From positions 124,001-188,000 of the forward strand of contig NZ_JAJUXG010000011.1 in the NCBI RefSeq assembly GCF_021390535.1: DNA of 64,000 nucleotides, in the 5' to 3' direction. The DNA comes from Dyadobacter sp. CY312 (GTDB lineage Bacteria; Bacteroidota; Bacteroidia; Cytophagales; Spirosomataceae). Position numbers and translations under genes: made by a program. This document shows positions 1-8,966 of the stretch, piece after piece. The notes under the pieces are model-generated. The model ran no database searches. It saw nothing but the letters and a program-made list of their open reading frames with translations, and had not been told where the DNA came from. The stretch's first letter is position 1. Every line of letters begins with the position of its first letter.

Positions 1-363
1 AACTATGTCGTGACGACCGCTTGGAATCTGAACTGTATTCAAAACGGCACCTGGAAATCTTTCCAATACGCGAATAGCGTGATCTGCAACTTCTCGTTCC
101 CGCTCAGTTTCCTCAGGATTATTCCAGTCCAAAGCAAGAGCCAGTGCGGCCAGCTCAATACCCTGTTCTTTCAGTTTCGCCTCCAAAAGATCGGGATCAA
201 TCAGATCACCCATCCAGGTAAAAATAGGTTGAATTCCGCTGAATCCAGCTTTGGAGATAATTTCAATCATGTGACCCAGACGGCCCTGATGCGTTTGCCC
301 ATTACCGCTCATGAACCAGGTGTATACCTCTGAGCCGAATTTGAATGGAAGCTTTTGTGACAT
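1..363 (-). CDS. Sugar phosphate isomerase/epimerase, TIM-barrel (partial)
   Basis: The first 121 codons of a gene that runs off the left edge. It starts at the ATG read leftward from 363. The N-terminus reads MSQKLPFKFGSEVYTWFMSG and continues with an AGFSGIQPIFTWMGD stretch, which resembles strand-helix 1-2 of xylose-isomerase-like (AP endonuclease 2 family) TIM barrels. No signal peptide is visible, so a cytoplasmic enzyme is expected. The metal ligands of this family lie in the missing C-terminal part, so activity cannot be judged. It follows another TIM-barrel epimerase by 106 bases on the same strand, and a DUF1080 gene before that. A sugar-isomerising role in the same pathway is inferred from this context. 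The opposite strand has an open frame (10-333) with no family resemblance. Confidence 0.75.
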   Translation of the reverse strand, partial: MSQKLPFKFGSEVYTWFMSGNGQTHQGRLGHMIEIISKAGFSGIQPIFTWMGDLIDPDLLEAKLKEQGIELAALALALDWNNPEETEREREVADHAIRVLERFPGAVLNTVQIPSGRHDIV

Positions 364-469
364 TAAAAAAAGCGATTAGCTGTCGGCCATCAGCATTCGG
401 CTTACTGGCACGACAAGATTATATACTATAGTTCGTCCAGTCCGCTAAAAATGCGTCCAGACCGAATTC

Positions 470-1327
470 TCAATTCCCCAACCCGTGCTTCAAACTCATT
501 TCACGAATGAACTTGTAGCCATTTTCTGCAATGTCCCACGGATCGGAAAATTCACGCCAAACGCCGATGGCATTGGCGAAATCAGGATCATTCCGGGAAA
601 AAGCTTCGATTGTAAGCCAGCCCTGGTAATTGATTTTGGCAAGAGAAGAAAATGCGTCATCCCACAAAACTTGTCCGTCACCGGGAGTTCCGCGGTCGTT
701 TTCACTGATGTGAACGTGAGCCAAAACAGGCGCAATGGTATCCAATGCAGTAACGTAACTTTTCTCTTCAATGTTGGAATGGTGCGTATCGAACATCGCG
801 CGCACGTTGGGATGGTTTGCAGCCTTTACTAATTTGTTCAGCTGCTCCATGGTATTGCACAGGTAGCATTCGAAACGGTTCAGTGCTTCGAGCGCAAATG
901 TGATATTGGCTTGGGCAGCATATTCGGCAGCAGCATTTAGCACCTCGCCTGCAAGTGCATACTCCTGATCCTCTGCCGGCCGATTTACAAAAACCGTATG
1001 AGCAGAATGGAAAGGGCCACAAATGATTTTGGCATTCAAAGCATGTGCGCGATCAACGCCCCATTTTATTTTGTCCAATGCCCTGGCACGTACTTCCGAA
1101 GATTCACTTACTGGATTTTCATCCTTTCCCAAAGTCATTACAGCCGTGGTTTCCAGGCCAACATCTCTCGTATAGTTTCCCATGCGCTGATAGGCTGCCA
1201 TATCCGGCGCGCCAAGGTAAAATTCTACCCCGTCGTAGCCAATCTGTTTCAACCTGTCGATTACCGGAAACAAATCATCCGATACTGCCGCCGTCCAGGC
1301 AAGCACATTAAATCCAATCTTATTCAT
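470..1327 (-). CDS. Sugar epimerase/isomerase of the D-tagatose/D-psicose 3-epimerase type
   Basis: A 285-residue protein, the usual length for single-domain TIM-barrel sugar epimerases. The four expected metal ligands are visible: Glu147 (FALEALNRFE), Asp180 (MFDTHHSN), His206 (HVHISENDRGTPGDG) and Glu241 (WLTIEAFS). In the D-tagatose 3-epimerase family these bind Mn2+ and two glutamates do the proton exchange at C3. The substrate cannot be told from sequence; hydroxypyruvate-isomerase-like or keto-sugar isomerase activity are alternatives. No signal peptide is present, so it should be cytoplasmic. It lies 76 bases downstream of the exported DUF1080 protein and upstream of a second TIM-barrel gene, so the three probably form one transcript. 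Confidence 0.85.
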   Translation of the reverse strand: MNKIGFNVLAWTAAVSDDLFPVIDRLKQIGYDGVEFYLGAPDMAAYQRMGNYTRDVGLETTAVMTLGKDENPVSESSEVRARALDKIKWGVDRAHALNAKIICGPFHSAHTVFVNRPAEDQEYALAGEVLNAAAEYAAQANITFALEALNRFECYLCNTMEQLNKLVKAANHPNVRAMFDTHHSNIEEKSYVTALDTIAPVLAHVHISENDRGTPGDGQVLWDDAFSSLAKINYQGWLTIEAFSRNDPDFANAIGVWREFSDPWDIAENGYKFIREMSLKHGLGN

Positions 1328-1403
1328 TAATAAAACTTTTAGCTGTTAGCAATTGGCTCTATCCGTCGTACGGCTGGCCTTTTCAAACCCCTAAACCTGC
1401 AAC

Positions 1404-2159
1404 CTATTGTTTGATACGAATGTCTTTGTATTCTACTTTCATTGGTGGTCCTACATGTACCTGAATACCCAGGTAACCGTTTTTCTTGCCATTAACGCTG
1501 TCATTATCCGTTACGTCGCTCATCAGCACGCCGTTGATATAATGCTGAAGACGGTTCCCTTTCGCCACAATGTGAAACTCATTCCAGTCTTCGCTTTTAA
1601 TTTTTGTTTTAAGCTCGTCGGTTGTTCCCAACGAACCTGTTACAGTTCTGCCAAGCCAGGCATTGTTTTTCAGGTTTGCTTTAAAAGCCTCCGGAGACTT
1701 ATCTGTAGGATTGTTCACCGTCACAACCTCACCTCTATAACCCAAAGTCGTTCTTTTGCGCTCCTCATAGTTTTGTCCCGTATAACGTATTGCACCATCT
1801 ATATCGGCCTGATATCCGCGTAAGGCATTGGGCACATCTGCTACCTTATCACTTCTGTAATTGATCCCTGAATTCCCCTTTTCAGTGATCTTAAAAGAGC
1901 CCTTCAATTCAAAATCGCCAGGTTCTCCGCCTTGCCACACAACAAATGAATTTGTTTTAAGCAGCGTTTCCGGGGTGATTTCACCTACAAGATTCCCATT
2001 TTCGACTCTCCAATACTTGGTGTCACCATCCCATCCCTTCAGCGACTTGCCGTCAAAAATCGACTTAAACCCTTTTTCAGTCTTTTGCGCGATGCAGGAA
2101 ATCTGACTGGTGGAGATCATGGCAACCACGAGGGCTGCGGAAAAGAACTTTGAAAGCAT
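1404..2159 (-). CDS. DUF1080 (3-keto-disaccharide hydrolase family) secreted protein
   Basis: A 251-residue protein with an N-terminal signal sequence (hydrophobic residues 5-20, processing probably around the CIAQ at 22-25). The rest is one DUF1080 domain, a concanavalin-like jelly roll. It opens with GFKSIFDGKSLKGWDGD and carries NSGINYRSD, GYQADIDGA and WNEFHIVAKGNRLQHYINGV, all typical of the family. Pfam now names the family after hydrolysis of 3-keto-glycosides, which are made by Gfo/Idh/MocA dehydrogenases. It is first of three same-strand genes, followed by two TIM-barrel epimerases, a combination that suits oxidation-dependent glycoside cleavage. No Gfo/Idh gene is visible on this side of the window. 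The exact substrate is unknown. Confidence 0.85.
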   Translation of the reverse strand: MLSKFFSAALVVAMISTSQISCIAQKTEKGFKSIFDGKSLKGWDGDTKYWRVENGNLVGEITPETLLKTNSFVVWQGGEPGDFELKGSFKITEKGNSGINYRSDKVADVPNALRGYQADIDGAIRYTGQNYEERKRTTLGYRGEVVTVNNPTDKSPEAFKANLKNNAWLGRTVTGSLGTTDELKTKIKSEDWNEFHIVAKGNRLQHYINGVLMSDVTDNDSVNGKKNGYLGIQVHVGPPMKVEYKDIRIKQ

Positions 2160-2346
2160 ATTATATTTTTTAGACTTCTGAATGATTAATTACCCTTACC
2201 AATTTACTTACTAAACATGCGATTTTAAAAGAACGATCTTCCCCAAAAAGATGAAAATAATATCCAAAAATTCCTAAAAATATCTGACTTACTATCCTGT
2301 ACTAACCTGTTTTAGTTAAATTAAAAGTTTAAATTTTATCAAAAAA

Positions 2347-3252
2347 CTATTTCTCTGCGACAAGATGAAGGCTCTTCATCCAGTTAAGGCATCTTCCAAA
2401 CCATTCTTCATACGAGGGGTAAGTCAGGAAACCGTGCTCTCCTTTGGAGTAAAGATGTATTTCGGCAGATGCTCCTTTTTTAAGCATGTTTTGATAAAAT
2501 ACTAAACTATTGGCGACCGGGACTACTATGTCGGTTCCTGAATGTATCAGAAAAGTTGGCGGCGTGTTTTTTGAGACGTGATTTTCGTTAGATAACAAGG
2601 CGATTTTTCCCTTTGGAAGTTTGTCCCCAATCAGGTTTTGCCTCGACCCGGTATGCCCTATGCTATCCGAAAAACTGATCACCGGATAAACGAGTAGCAT
2701 GAAATTGGGACGAAGAGCCGTCTTCTCTTTATTGGGTATATAGTCCTTATCGAAATGCGTTCCGGCTGTGGCTGCAAGGTGTCCTCCGGCAGAAAATCCC
2801 ATAAGTCCGATTTTCTCCGGGTCAATATTCCATTCCCGTGCGCGGTCTCTCACCGTTTTGATGGCCTGCTGTGCATCCTGCAACGGACCTATTGATTTGT
2901 CCACCATTGTTCTGTCGTCGGGCAGCCTGTATTTCACCACAAACGCTGCTACGCCAAGCTTGTTAAATGCCCGTGCTACGTCGCTCCCTTCTCTTTTCAG
3001 CACAAGCGTGTGGTATCCCCCTCCCGGGAAGATGATCACTGCGGTGCCGTTGGCTATGTTTTTAGGAGGTAAAAAAGCGGAAATGGTTGGAACCGAGACT
3101 TTGTAAGCGAGAGAATCGCCACCTGGTTTGAATTTAATCTCTTCCAGATTTTCGGCATTTGTACTGTTTGGGATAGTTCCCGGGTACAACGCCACCTGTC
3201 CTGTGCAATGGACAGCTAAGAAAAGTAGGAGCAACAGAAGTAAATTTCTCAT
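2347..3252 (-). CDS. Alpha/beta hydrolase, acetyl-xylan-esterase-like, exported
   Basis: An exported serine hydrolase of the BD-FAE / xylan esterase type. I prefer the ATG at 3252 (MRNLLLLLLLFLAVHCTGQ) because it puts the leucine-rich signal peptide at the N-terminus; an ATG six codons upstream (3270) is also open. Numbering from 3270: oxyanion loop PGGGYH 82-87, nucleophile Ser160 in GFSAGG, Asp247 in HSGTD and His279 in GEHGF, so the triad is complete. Such enzymes remove acetyl or feruloyl groups from plant polysaccharides in the periplasm. It stands 187 bases from the DUF1080 gene on the same strand, so joint transcription is uncertain. Substrate not determined. Confidence 0.85.
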   Translation of the reverse strand: MRNLLLLLLLFLAVHCTGQVALYPGTIPNSTNAENLEEIKFKPGGDSLAYKVSVPTISAFLPPKNIANGTAVIIFPGGGYHTLVLKREGSDVARAFNKLGVAAFVVKYRLPDDRTMVDKSIGPLQDAQQAIKTVRDRAREWNIDPEKIGLMGFSAGGHLAATAGTHFDKDYIPNKEKTALRPNFMLLVYPVISFSDSIGHTGSRQNLIGDKLPKGKIALLSNENHVSKNTPPTFLIHSGTDIVVPVANSLVFYQNMLKKGASAEIHLYSKGEHGFLTYPSYEEWFGRCLNWMKSLHLVAEK

Positions 3253-3307
3253 GCACACTATAAGGTACAATCAAATACTATTTACTTCTGTTAGCGTTAT
3301 GCATTAA

Positions 3308-4438
3308 CTACCAATAAAAGTCAAAATCTTCCTCCTTCGGTATTTTATAAGTTTTCAGGTAAGATTTAACCTTTAAGGGATCATTCCAGAGCTCTATTTC
3401 CTTTTTTGTATCTTTCAGTTCCTTTTTTAGTAACCTAAGATCATCATTGAACTTAAATATCAGGATTTCCGCAGACCTGACATAGTACGGCTCCAAACCG
3501 CTAAATTCACCCAGCTCTTCTACAATCTCCGCCTTCTCAAAATCCAGATCTATCACCTGCTGTTTCAGTACTTTGTTGTAGTATAAAAGCTGCTCATCGG
3601 CCAATCGCTCCAAATGTTCCTTATCTATCCTGTCAAACTCCATTTGCAACTTCAACAACGCCATCAGATTATTGTCATTATAGGCCTGGGTAACACGTTG
3701 CATAATTTCCGTCTTTCGTTGCTTTTCGGCCTCGTCCTTTTCCCGGTCAGGATGTAACGCTTTTACAAGATCCATATATACTGACCTCACAGATTTAGTC
3801 ACTCGCAGCTCCTCATTTTTCTGCTCTTCCTCCCGATCCAGTTGCTTTTGCGTTTTCTTCTTTGCGGCTTTTTTCTCGTCAAAAATGCGTTGCTCTTCCT
3901 CCAAAATTTCCTCTTGCTCAGAAATCTTTTCAAACATTTTTTCATGAAACTTCTCAGTCGTAGAAATGTCAACATCATCTTCAAATTCCACTCCGAAAAA
4001 AGAAGCCATACCCTTCGCCATATCCGCCGCCTGACGATCTACCTCAGCATTTACAGTGTCGTAGTCATGCTCATTGTATTTATTAAAAATGATTTTCAGA
4101 TCCTCATAACCATGTTTGCTAATCAAATCAAACGATGTATCTGTAATCAGATACGAAAGTTTCTTATGATCTGTCTTTTTAAAAATTTTGTCCGGAAACA
4201 CCTTGTCCATCCCTTTCACAATTTCTACCTGACAGGCATGCATCTCCCTGAAAAGAGGAGCCATTTCTTTACCATGCCGCTCATTTAAAATGTCTCTTCC
4301 CCTACGAAACTCTGCCAATGTTTTTTCGAGCTGCTCAATCTTTTTTGTCAACCTGTTGAATTCCTTTTGCTGTTTGGTCAGCACTTCCTTTGTAGCGCCA
4401 ATATGGAGAATGGTTGATCGTGTCATTGCTGATCGCAA
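3308..4438 (-). CDS. Coiled-coil protein with internal J-domain-like segment
   Basis: A 376-residue soluble protein rich in charged heptads at both ends (about 20-75 and 165-215, then 280-355). In between sits a J-domain-like helix pair: YMDLVKALHPDREKDEAEKQ with the HPD signature at 229-231, then RVTQAYNDNNL. J-domains stimulate DnaK-type ATPases through the HPD loop, so a co-chaperone or scaffold role is plausible. The usual J-domain helix I is poorly conserved and there is no Gly/Phe or zinc region. It is not beside dnaK or grpE. Met5 is an alternative start. It lies 55 bases before the exported esterase. Base composition looks more AT-rich than neighbours. Function otherwise unknown. Confidence 0.7.
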   Translation of the reverse strand: MRSAMTRSTILHIGATKEVLTKQQKEFNRLTKKIEQLEKTLAEFRRGRDILNERHGKEMAPLFREMHACQVEIVKGMDKVFPDKIFKKTDHKKLSYLITDTSFDLISKHGYEDLKIIFNKYNEHDYDTVNAEVDRQAADMAKGMASFFGVEFEDDVDISTTEKFHEKMFEKISEQEEILEEEQRIFDEKKAAKKKTQKQLDREEEQKNEELRVTKSVRSVYMDLVKALHPDREKDEAEKQRKTEIMQRVTQAYNDNNLMALLKLQMEFDRIDKEHLERLADEQLLYYNKVLKQQVIDLDFEKAEIVEELGEFSGLEPYYVRSAEILIFKFNDDLRLLKKELKDTKKEIELWNDPLKVKSYLKTYKIPKEEDFDFYW

Positions 4439-4624
4439 AAAAATGTATTTACCGGATGTATAATCTTCAATATTCTGGGAATACAGAAGGTGCCATTTTG
4501 TTAATTATTGTATGTATCACTTACTCCAACAAAGGTAATAACAGTGCACTCCCGATCTGAGCGAAATCAGCAGAAAATATATCAGACCGCAGTAGAGAAT
4601 CCTGTTTTGCCATAGATCTACCAT

Positions 4625-4657
4625 AAAAAATGGGATTCGAATTGAATCGAACCCCAT
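4625..4657 (-). terminator. Rho-independent terminator after DUF2383 gene
   Basis: An 11-base stem (4630-4640 with 4647-4657, one G-U pair) followed on the minus strand by a T run, 20 bases past the stop of the DUF2383 gene. Confidence 0.75.
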
Positions 4658-4678
4658 TTCTAAGAACCTTAATGATGC

Positions 4679-5149
4679 TTAGCTGTTTACAGCCTGATGC
4701 ATATCTCTGTATTTTTTAATCAGATCGTGCGACTCTTTAAGCGACGATTTCTGATCAGTAATGATCTGTCTAATTTCCACTGAAAGATCAGCATCTGTTG
4801 ACAAGGCATCTTCATACGCTTCCTGAGCGGCATCTTCTCCATATTCACAGCTTTCCAGTACCGAAGTTCTGTCATGTCCTGTGAAAGTGGCTTTAATATC
4901 CATCCACACTCTGTAAATTTTACCTGAGTTCGTGGTACCAGTTGCAATTTCACCTCCAAGGCTGGCAACTTCCCGGCTAAGTTCAGCCACGTTTTCACGG
5001 CTTTCATTTGCCATTTTCTGGAACATTCCCCTCAGATCAACATCTATATCTTTTACTTCTTCAAGTGCTTTTTCATAACCGTCAATACGGTCATTGTTTA
5101 TCTTAATCAGGTCATTCAGAACTTCTACAAGATTTTCATTCGTTTCCAT
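4679..5149 (-). CDS. DUF2383 / PA2169-family four-helix-bundle protein
   Basis: A 156-residue cytoplasmic protein of the ferritin-like DUF2383 family. It begins ENLVEVLNDLIKINNDRIDGYEKALE and contains LSREVASLGGEIATG and the SVLESCEYGEDAAQEAYEDAL block that mark the family. Members are often found near stress genes in Bacteroidota and Proteobacteria, and their biochemical role is not settled; metal binding is suggested by the fold only. It has its own terminator and 170 bases of spacer to the topoisomerase IB gene, so it appears to be transcribed alone. Confidence 0.85.
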   Translation of the reverse strand: METNENLVEVLNDLIKINNDRIDGYEKALEEVKDIDVDLRGMFQKMANESRENVAELSREVASLGGEIATGTTNSGKIYRVWMDIKATFTGHDRTSVLESCEYGEDAAQEAYEDALSTDADLSVEIRQIITDQKSSLKESHDLIKKYRDMHQAVNS

Positions 5150-5320
5150 GACAGTCTTTGTTTTTGTTGTGATTTATACAATTTGAATGGTTACGTTAAA
5201 ACTCTGTGCCAACTTACCAAGCGTACGAGAACTAGCTTACCATGATAAAAAATGTTGCCGTTTTTTCCCGGTTGAAACTAAATTTCAGTGTTTCTAAAAC
5301 GTATATGAGTCTGAAATTCT

Positions 5321-6424
5321 TCACATACGCGACTGCTTTTCAAGAAGCATTATTACACGTTCCTCATTTGCAGACAGATGATCCACCTCTTTAACTTCCT
5401 TATTTACAAATTGTTGAATACGATTATTCTCATAAGCTCTGAATATAACCGGATGTACATAATACTTTTTGCAAACGGCTCTTGTGTTACCAAGGTGGGC
5501 AGCCACCACATCCAGACAGGAATTTACAGTTCTAGTATACTGTCGCTGGGTCATGTATTTTTCCTGACCAGCCAGATATTCAAATGCAGTGACAGTCCCC
5601 ATCCAGGTCCGGAAATCTTTCGCTGAAAAATTGCCTCCCGTATGTGTGCTGATGTAGTCATTTACCTGATTTGCATTGAGTGAGCACCTTGTCCCAGCGT
5701 CCGTAAGGTACTGAAAAAGCCGTCGCCCGGGCATTTCTTTGAACTGTTTTACCAGCCTTGCCAAAGCCGCATCGCGAAGGACAATATCCTGCTTAATGCC
5801 CTTTTTACCTGTAAATTTAAACCGAATCGTTTTTCCCTGTATGGTAGTACAGCGGGCGTCAAGGGTAGTCATTCCCGACGAGCCGTGTTTTAATTTGTAT
5901 TGTTGGTTGCCCACACGAATACAGGTTTTGTCCATCAATTTGATAACCAGAGCCGTTACCTTGGCCAGGTCATTGTTTCTCCTCCTAAGATCATGCTCCA
6001 CCTGCGCCCGTAGCTGTGGCAGCACTTCCGAAAATGTGAGCAACCGATAGTATTTCGTTTCATTTCTGATCAGATTCCAGAATGGATGATAGCGGTATTG
6101 CTTGCGCCCCGCCTCATCAATTCCGGTTGCCTGCAGGTGACTGTCTGCGTCTTCGCTGATCCATACGTTGCGCCATGCCGGTGGTAAAACAAGCGACTTA
6201 ATTCTTTTTATCGTTTCCTTATCCCGGCAGCGGACACCGGCAGAGTCGACATAATAAAAACGCGGTGATTTTCCTTTTCTTAAAAATCCCGGGGCATCTC
6301 CTTTTACGTAAACCAGGCCCGCGGCTGCTGCGGTAAGTTCCGGGTCTTTTCTAAGTTTTTTTATGATTCGGGCAGAGATTACCGGCGGCTCGGTAACCAT
6401 TGTGCTCACTGGTGCTGATGACAT
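5321..6424 (-). CDS. DNA topoisomerase IB (poxvirus/bacterial type)
   Basis: A 367-residue type IB topoisomerase, which relaxes supercoils through a 3'-phosphotyrosine intermediate without ATP. The N-terminal domain covers about 15-110 and the catalytic core the rest. Expected active-site residues are visible: Arg170 (CIRVGNQQY), the lysine of FTGKKG (207-208), Arg272 (KDFRTWMGT), Asn313 in LGNT, where vaccinia has His, as in other bacterial enzymes, and the nucleophile Tyr322 in KKYYVHP. Length fits bacterial members. Neighbours are a DUF2383 gene and the phytochrome operon, both on the same strand but separated by spacers. In bacteria such enzymes are accessory to gyrase and topoisomerase I. 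Confidence 0.92.
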   Translation of the reverse strand: MSSAPVSTMVTEPPVISARIIKKLRKDPELTAAAAGLVYVKGDAPGFLRKGKSPRFYYVDSAGVRCRDKETIKRIKSLVLPPAWRNVWISEDADSHLQATGIDEAGRKQYRYHPFWNLIRNETKYYRLLTFSEVLPQLRAQVEHDLRRRNNDLAKVTALVIKLMDKTCIRVGNQQYKLKHGSSGMTTLDARCTTIQGKTIRFKFTGKKGIKQDIVLRDAALARLVKQFKEMPGRRLFQYLTDAGTRCSLNANQVNDYISTHTGGNFSAKDFRTWMGTVTAFEYLAGQEKYMTQRQYTRTVNSCLDVVAAHLGNTRAVCKKYYVHPVIFRAYENNRIQQFVNKEVKEVDHLSANEERVIMLLEKQSRM

Positions 6425-6540
6425 AATTGGTGATCAAAAAGGTTTTATAAAGTTCGAATAAAACCAATACCAGCACCTTTCGTCCTAAGTCAGTTCCTGA
6501 CCGATACCGCAGCTATTGTAAAAGAAAGCGCTTTTCAGTC

Positions 6541-6583
6541 AAAAAAAACCTCATCAACTAAACCAGAAGGCGAATTGATGAGG
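6541..6583 (-). terminator. Terminator of the phytochrome operon
   Basis: The inverted repeat 6549-6557 / 6575-6583 (9 bp, 17-base loop) is followed on the minus strand by eight Ts. It lies 26 bases past the stop of the bacteriophytochrome gene. Confidence 0.8.
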
Positions 6584-6608
6584 AACAATGTACTCAGCTG
6601 AGATACAT

Positions 6609-8966
6609 TCAGTTGGTCTCTTCCCGGGGAAAATAAATCGTAAAGGTAGAACCTTTTCCTAACTCGGAATCAGCAACTATATATCCGTTGTGATTTTCCA
6701 TAATCTTTTTACAAATGGCCAACCCGATACCCGTTCCCGGATATTTGTTAGCAGGATGAAGTCTTTGAAAAACACCAAATATCCTTCCCTCATATTCCTT
6801 TTCAAAACCAATACCGTTGTCCCTGACTGAAATTGCGTAAAAATCACGAACCGAATCAGTTTTAACATCCGGAACCTGAAATGCAGAAACAGTTTGTACT
6901 CCAATTTCTATCTCAGGATGTACACCGTCAACTGAAAATTTCAAAGCGTTACTGATCAGGTTCACGAGCAGCTGGTGGATCTGGAATGGAATAACATTTA
7001 AAGTGGGTAGCGATGAAGAGGTAACAAGTGCCTTCTTATCTTCGATGGTATCACACAATTCTTCCAAGACGCGCTTCAATATCACGTTCATGTCGATGTA
7101 CTCATACACCTTATCCATGTTACCCGCCTTGGAATAGGTTAGAATATCTTCAATAAGCAACTGCATTTTTTCAGCTGCAAATCGCATGCGCTGTACAGAG
7201 TCTTTAACCTGAGCCGATACATCGACATGCTCTCTGTCCAGTATCTTCGATGCAAAAATCTGTATTTTCCGTAAAGGTTCTTTCAAGTCGTGCGTACTGA
7301 TCCAATTCAGGTTAGCCAGTTCTTTATTCGCTGCTTTCAGCTCCTCATTCAATATTCTGTTACTACTCTCCTGACTTCTCACATAACGCAAATTGATGTG
7401 CTTCTGTAAGGCGTATGCGAAACTGGCAGCAGCATGAATTTCGGATTTTCTCCACAACGCACTTTTATTTTTCACCTCCTCCAACCAAAACTCGAACGAT
7501 TTACGCGGCGAAAGTCTCTTTCCTGCATCTTCCGGCAATCCGGTAGTTTTATACGGATTACCTGCCCAGTTGATCGTTTCCCTCCGTTCGGCACGCATCC
7601 ACAAGATGCCATCGGGAGTACCGGCTGCAATCGAATGATAAACTATTCCGGCAGCATATTTTGATAATTTCTCACCCTCATCCCAAATGTCCATCAGGCG
7701 TTCCGTATGGAAACTGGCGGTAGGATATTTTTCCGACAGTGTCTTTAAAAGCGGGATCAGATCTTCGTTTTCCGGAACATTTCCGTTTTTGTAAAGCTTT
7801 CCTCTGTAATAGATCACAAACCCCGTTGCGTTGACCATTTCCAGCAATGAGGGAAGGTTATGGTTTTCTTCAATAAAATTTTCCTTCTGATCGAGAATCA
7901 GAAGCGAATCCGACAGTGCTTTATCCACAGCCTGTGCCACTTCGAACTCTTCCGCAACTTCCCGCACGGCGATCTGAGATGTAAGGAAATGCCCGTGAAG
8001 CAAAGCAGTTAACCGGGAATAGTAAGGCAGTATTTTGGGAGAATAATGGTGGCAGGCGATCAGTCCCCACAGCCGGTTGTTTTGCAATAATGATATCGTG
8101 AGCGTTGCTCCGACACCCATGTTTTTGAGATATTCTACATGAATGGGCGACACGCTTCTTAACACAGAAAGACTCAGGTCCAGCGACTGATTGCTCCTGT
8201 TATTCTGGTGATCCAGGGTAAGCACGGGAACAGGAACATAATCCATATCCACGATCATCCGCACCGGATTTTTGATGTACAACTCTCTTGCTTGTACCGG
8301 AATATCGGTATGCGGATATTTTTGTCCAGAAAATGAATTCAGATCTTCTCTCTTGCTTTCTGCTATCACTTCCCCGTTATATTCGGGATCGAACCGGTAG
8401 ATCATCACGCGATCATAACCGGTGATGGCCCGCGTTTCCACTGCTATGTCGTTACACAGATCCACCAGATGATTGTTCTTCTCCATCAGGGAAACGAACT
8501 TCCTGGTTTGGTTATACAAATCCGGCAGATCGAGTATGCCATCCGGAAACGGCTCAAACTCGAGAATCAGCGTTTCTCCGCTTTTGTGTACAGTTGTGTT
8601 GTAGTTTGTTTCGTTATGGGAAAATACGAATGGTCTTGCAGAATTGGTTCGTTCACCGCCTTTGTAGGTGAGAAAGCTGTTATATTGTGCTTCGTCGAAA
8701 ACCAACGAAAGAGGTTTCCCCAACAGCTGCCCCGGAGTGTAACCTATGAAGTCAACTACATTATTACTGCAAAAGTCAATATGATCGTCTTCTTTCAGAC
8801 CCAACAAAAACCCATGAGGCTGAATGCTTCCCGGAATATGAATGGGTTCGCTTTCACAGTTGGTCAGATTAACAATATCGCGGTTAACTATATCTTTGAT
8901 GTTCATGTAGCAAACGTTATTCAACACGGCGTTCTTAAAGAGATTTGCCGTGGCTAAGCCAACCAT
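6609..8966 (-). CDS. bphP: Bacteriophytochrome histidine kinase (PAS-GAF-PHY-HisKA-HATPase)
   Basis: A red/far-red light receptor kinase. Numbering from the 8966 start: biliverdin-attaching Cys37 (NCESEPIHIPGSIQPHG), PAS about 35-125, GAF 150-320 with DIPVQARELY (221-230) and SPIHVEYLKNMGV, and PHY to about 505 with the tongue motif PRKSF (487-491). These are followed by a coiled linker, HisKA with His559 (STHDLKEP) and HATPase with LISNALKFS, DNGIG (716-720) and GTGIGLA (744-750). It probably starts at the internal ATG at 8906 (MNIKDIVNRD), which puts the Cys at 17. The 8966 start would overlap the haem oxygenase gene by 32 bases. It is last of three genes with haem oxygenase and a receiver protein. 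No DNA-binding output is visible, so signalling should pass to the receiver. Confidence 0.95.
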   Translation of the reverse strand: MVGLATANLFKNAVLNNVCYMNIKDIVNRDIVNLTNCESEPIHIPGSIQPHGFLLGLKEDDHIDFCSNNVVDFIGYTPGQLLGKPLSLVFDEAQYNSFLTYKGGERTNSARPFVFSHNETNYNTTVHKSGETLILEFEPFPDGILDLPDLYNQTRKFVSLMEKNNHLVDLCNDIAVETRAITGYDRVMIYRFDPEYNGEVIAESKREDLNSFSGQKYPHTDIPVQARELYIKNPVRMIVDMDYVPVPVLTLDHQNNRSNQSLDLSLSVLRSVSPIHVEYLKNMGVGATLTISLLQNNRLWGLIACHHYSPKILPYYSRLTALLHGHFLTSQIAVREVAEEFEVAQAVDKALSDSLLILDQKENFIEENHNLPSLLEMVNATGFVIYYRGKLYKNGNVPENEDLIPLLKTLSEKYPTASFHTERLMDIWDEGEKLSKYAAGIVYHSIAAGTPDGILWMRAERRETINWAGNPYKTTGLPEDAGKRLSPRKSFEFWLEEVKNKSALWRKSEIHAAASFAYALQKHINLRYVRSQESSNRILNEELKAANKELANLNWISTHDLKEPLRKIQIFASKILDREHVDVSAQVKDSVQRMRFAAEKMQLLIEDILTYSKAGNMDKVYEYIDMNVILKRVLEELCDTIEDKKALVTSSSLPTLNVIPFQIHQLLVNLISNALKFSVDGVHPEIEIGVQTVSAFQVPDVKTDSVRDFYAISVRDNGIGFEKEYEGRIFGVFQRLHPANKYPGTGIGLAICKKIMENHNGYIVADSELGKGSTFTIYFPREETN

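Noticed and set aside
8906..8966. The first 20 residues of bphP as a real N-terminal extension
   Set aside because: They overlap the haem oxygenase coding sequence and the phytochrome family begins near the internal Met; kept in the coordinates but the later start is preferred.
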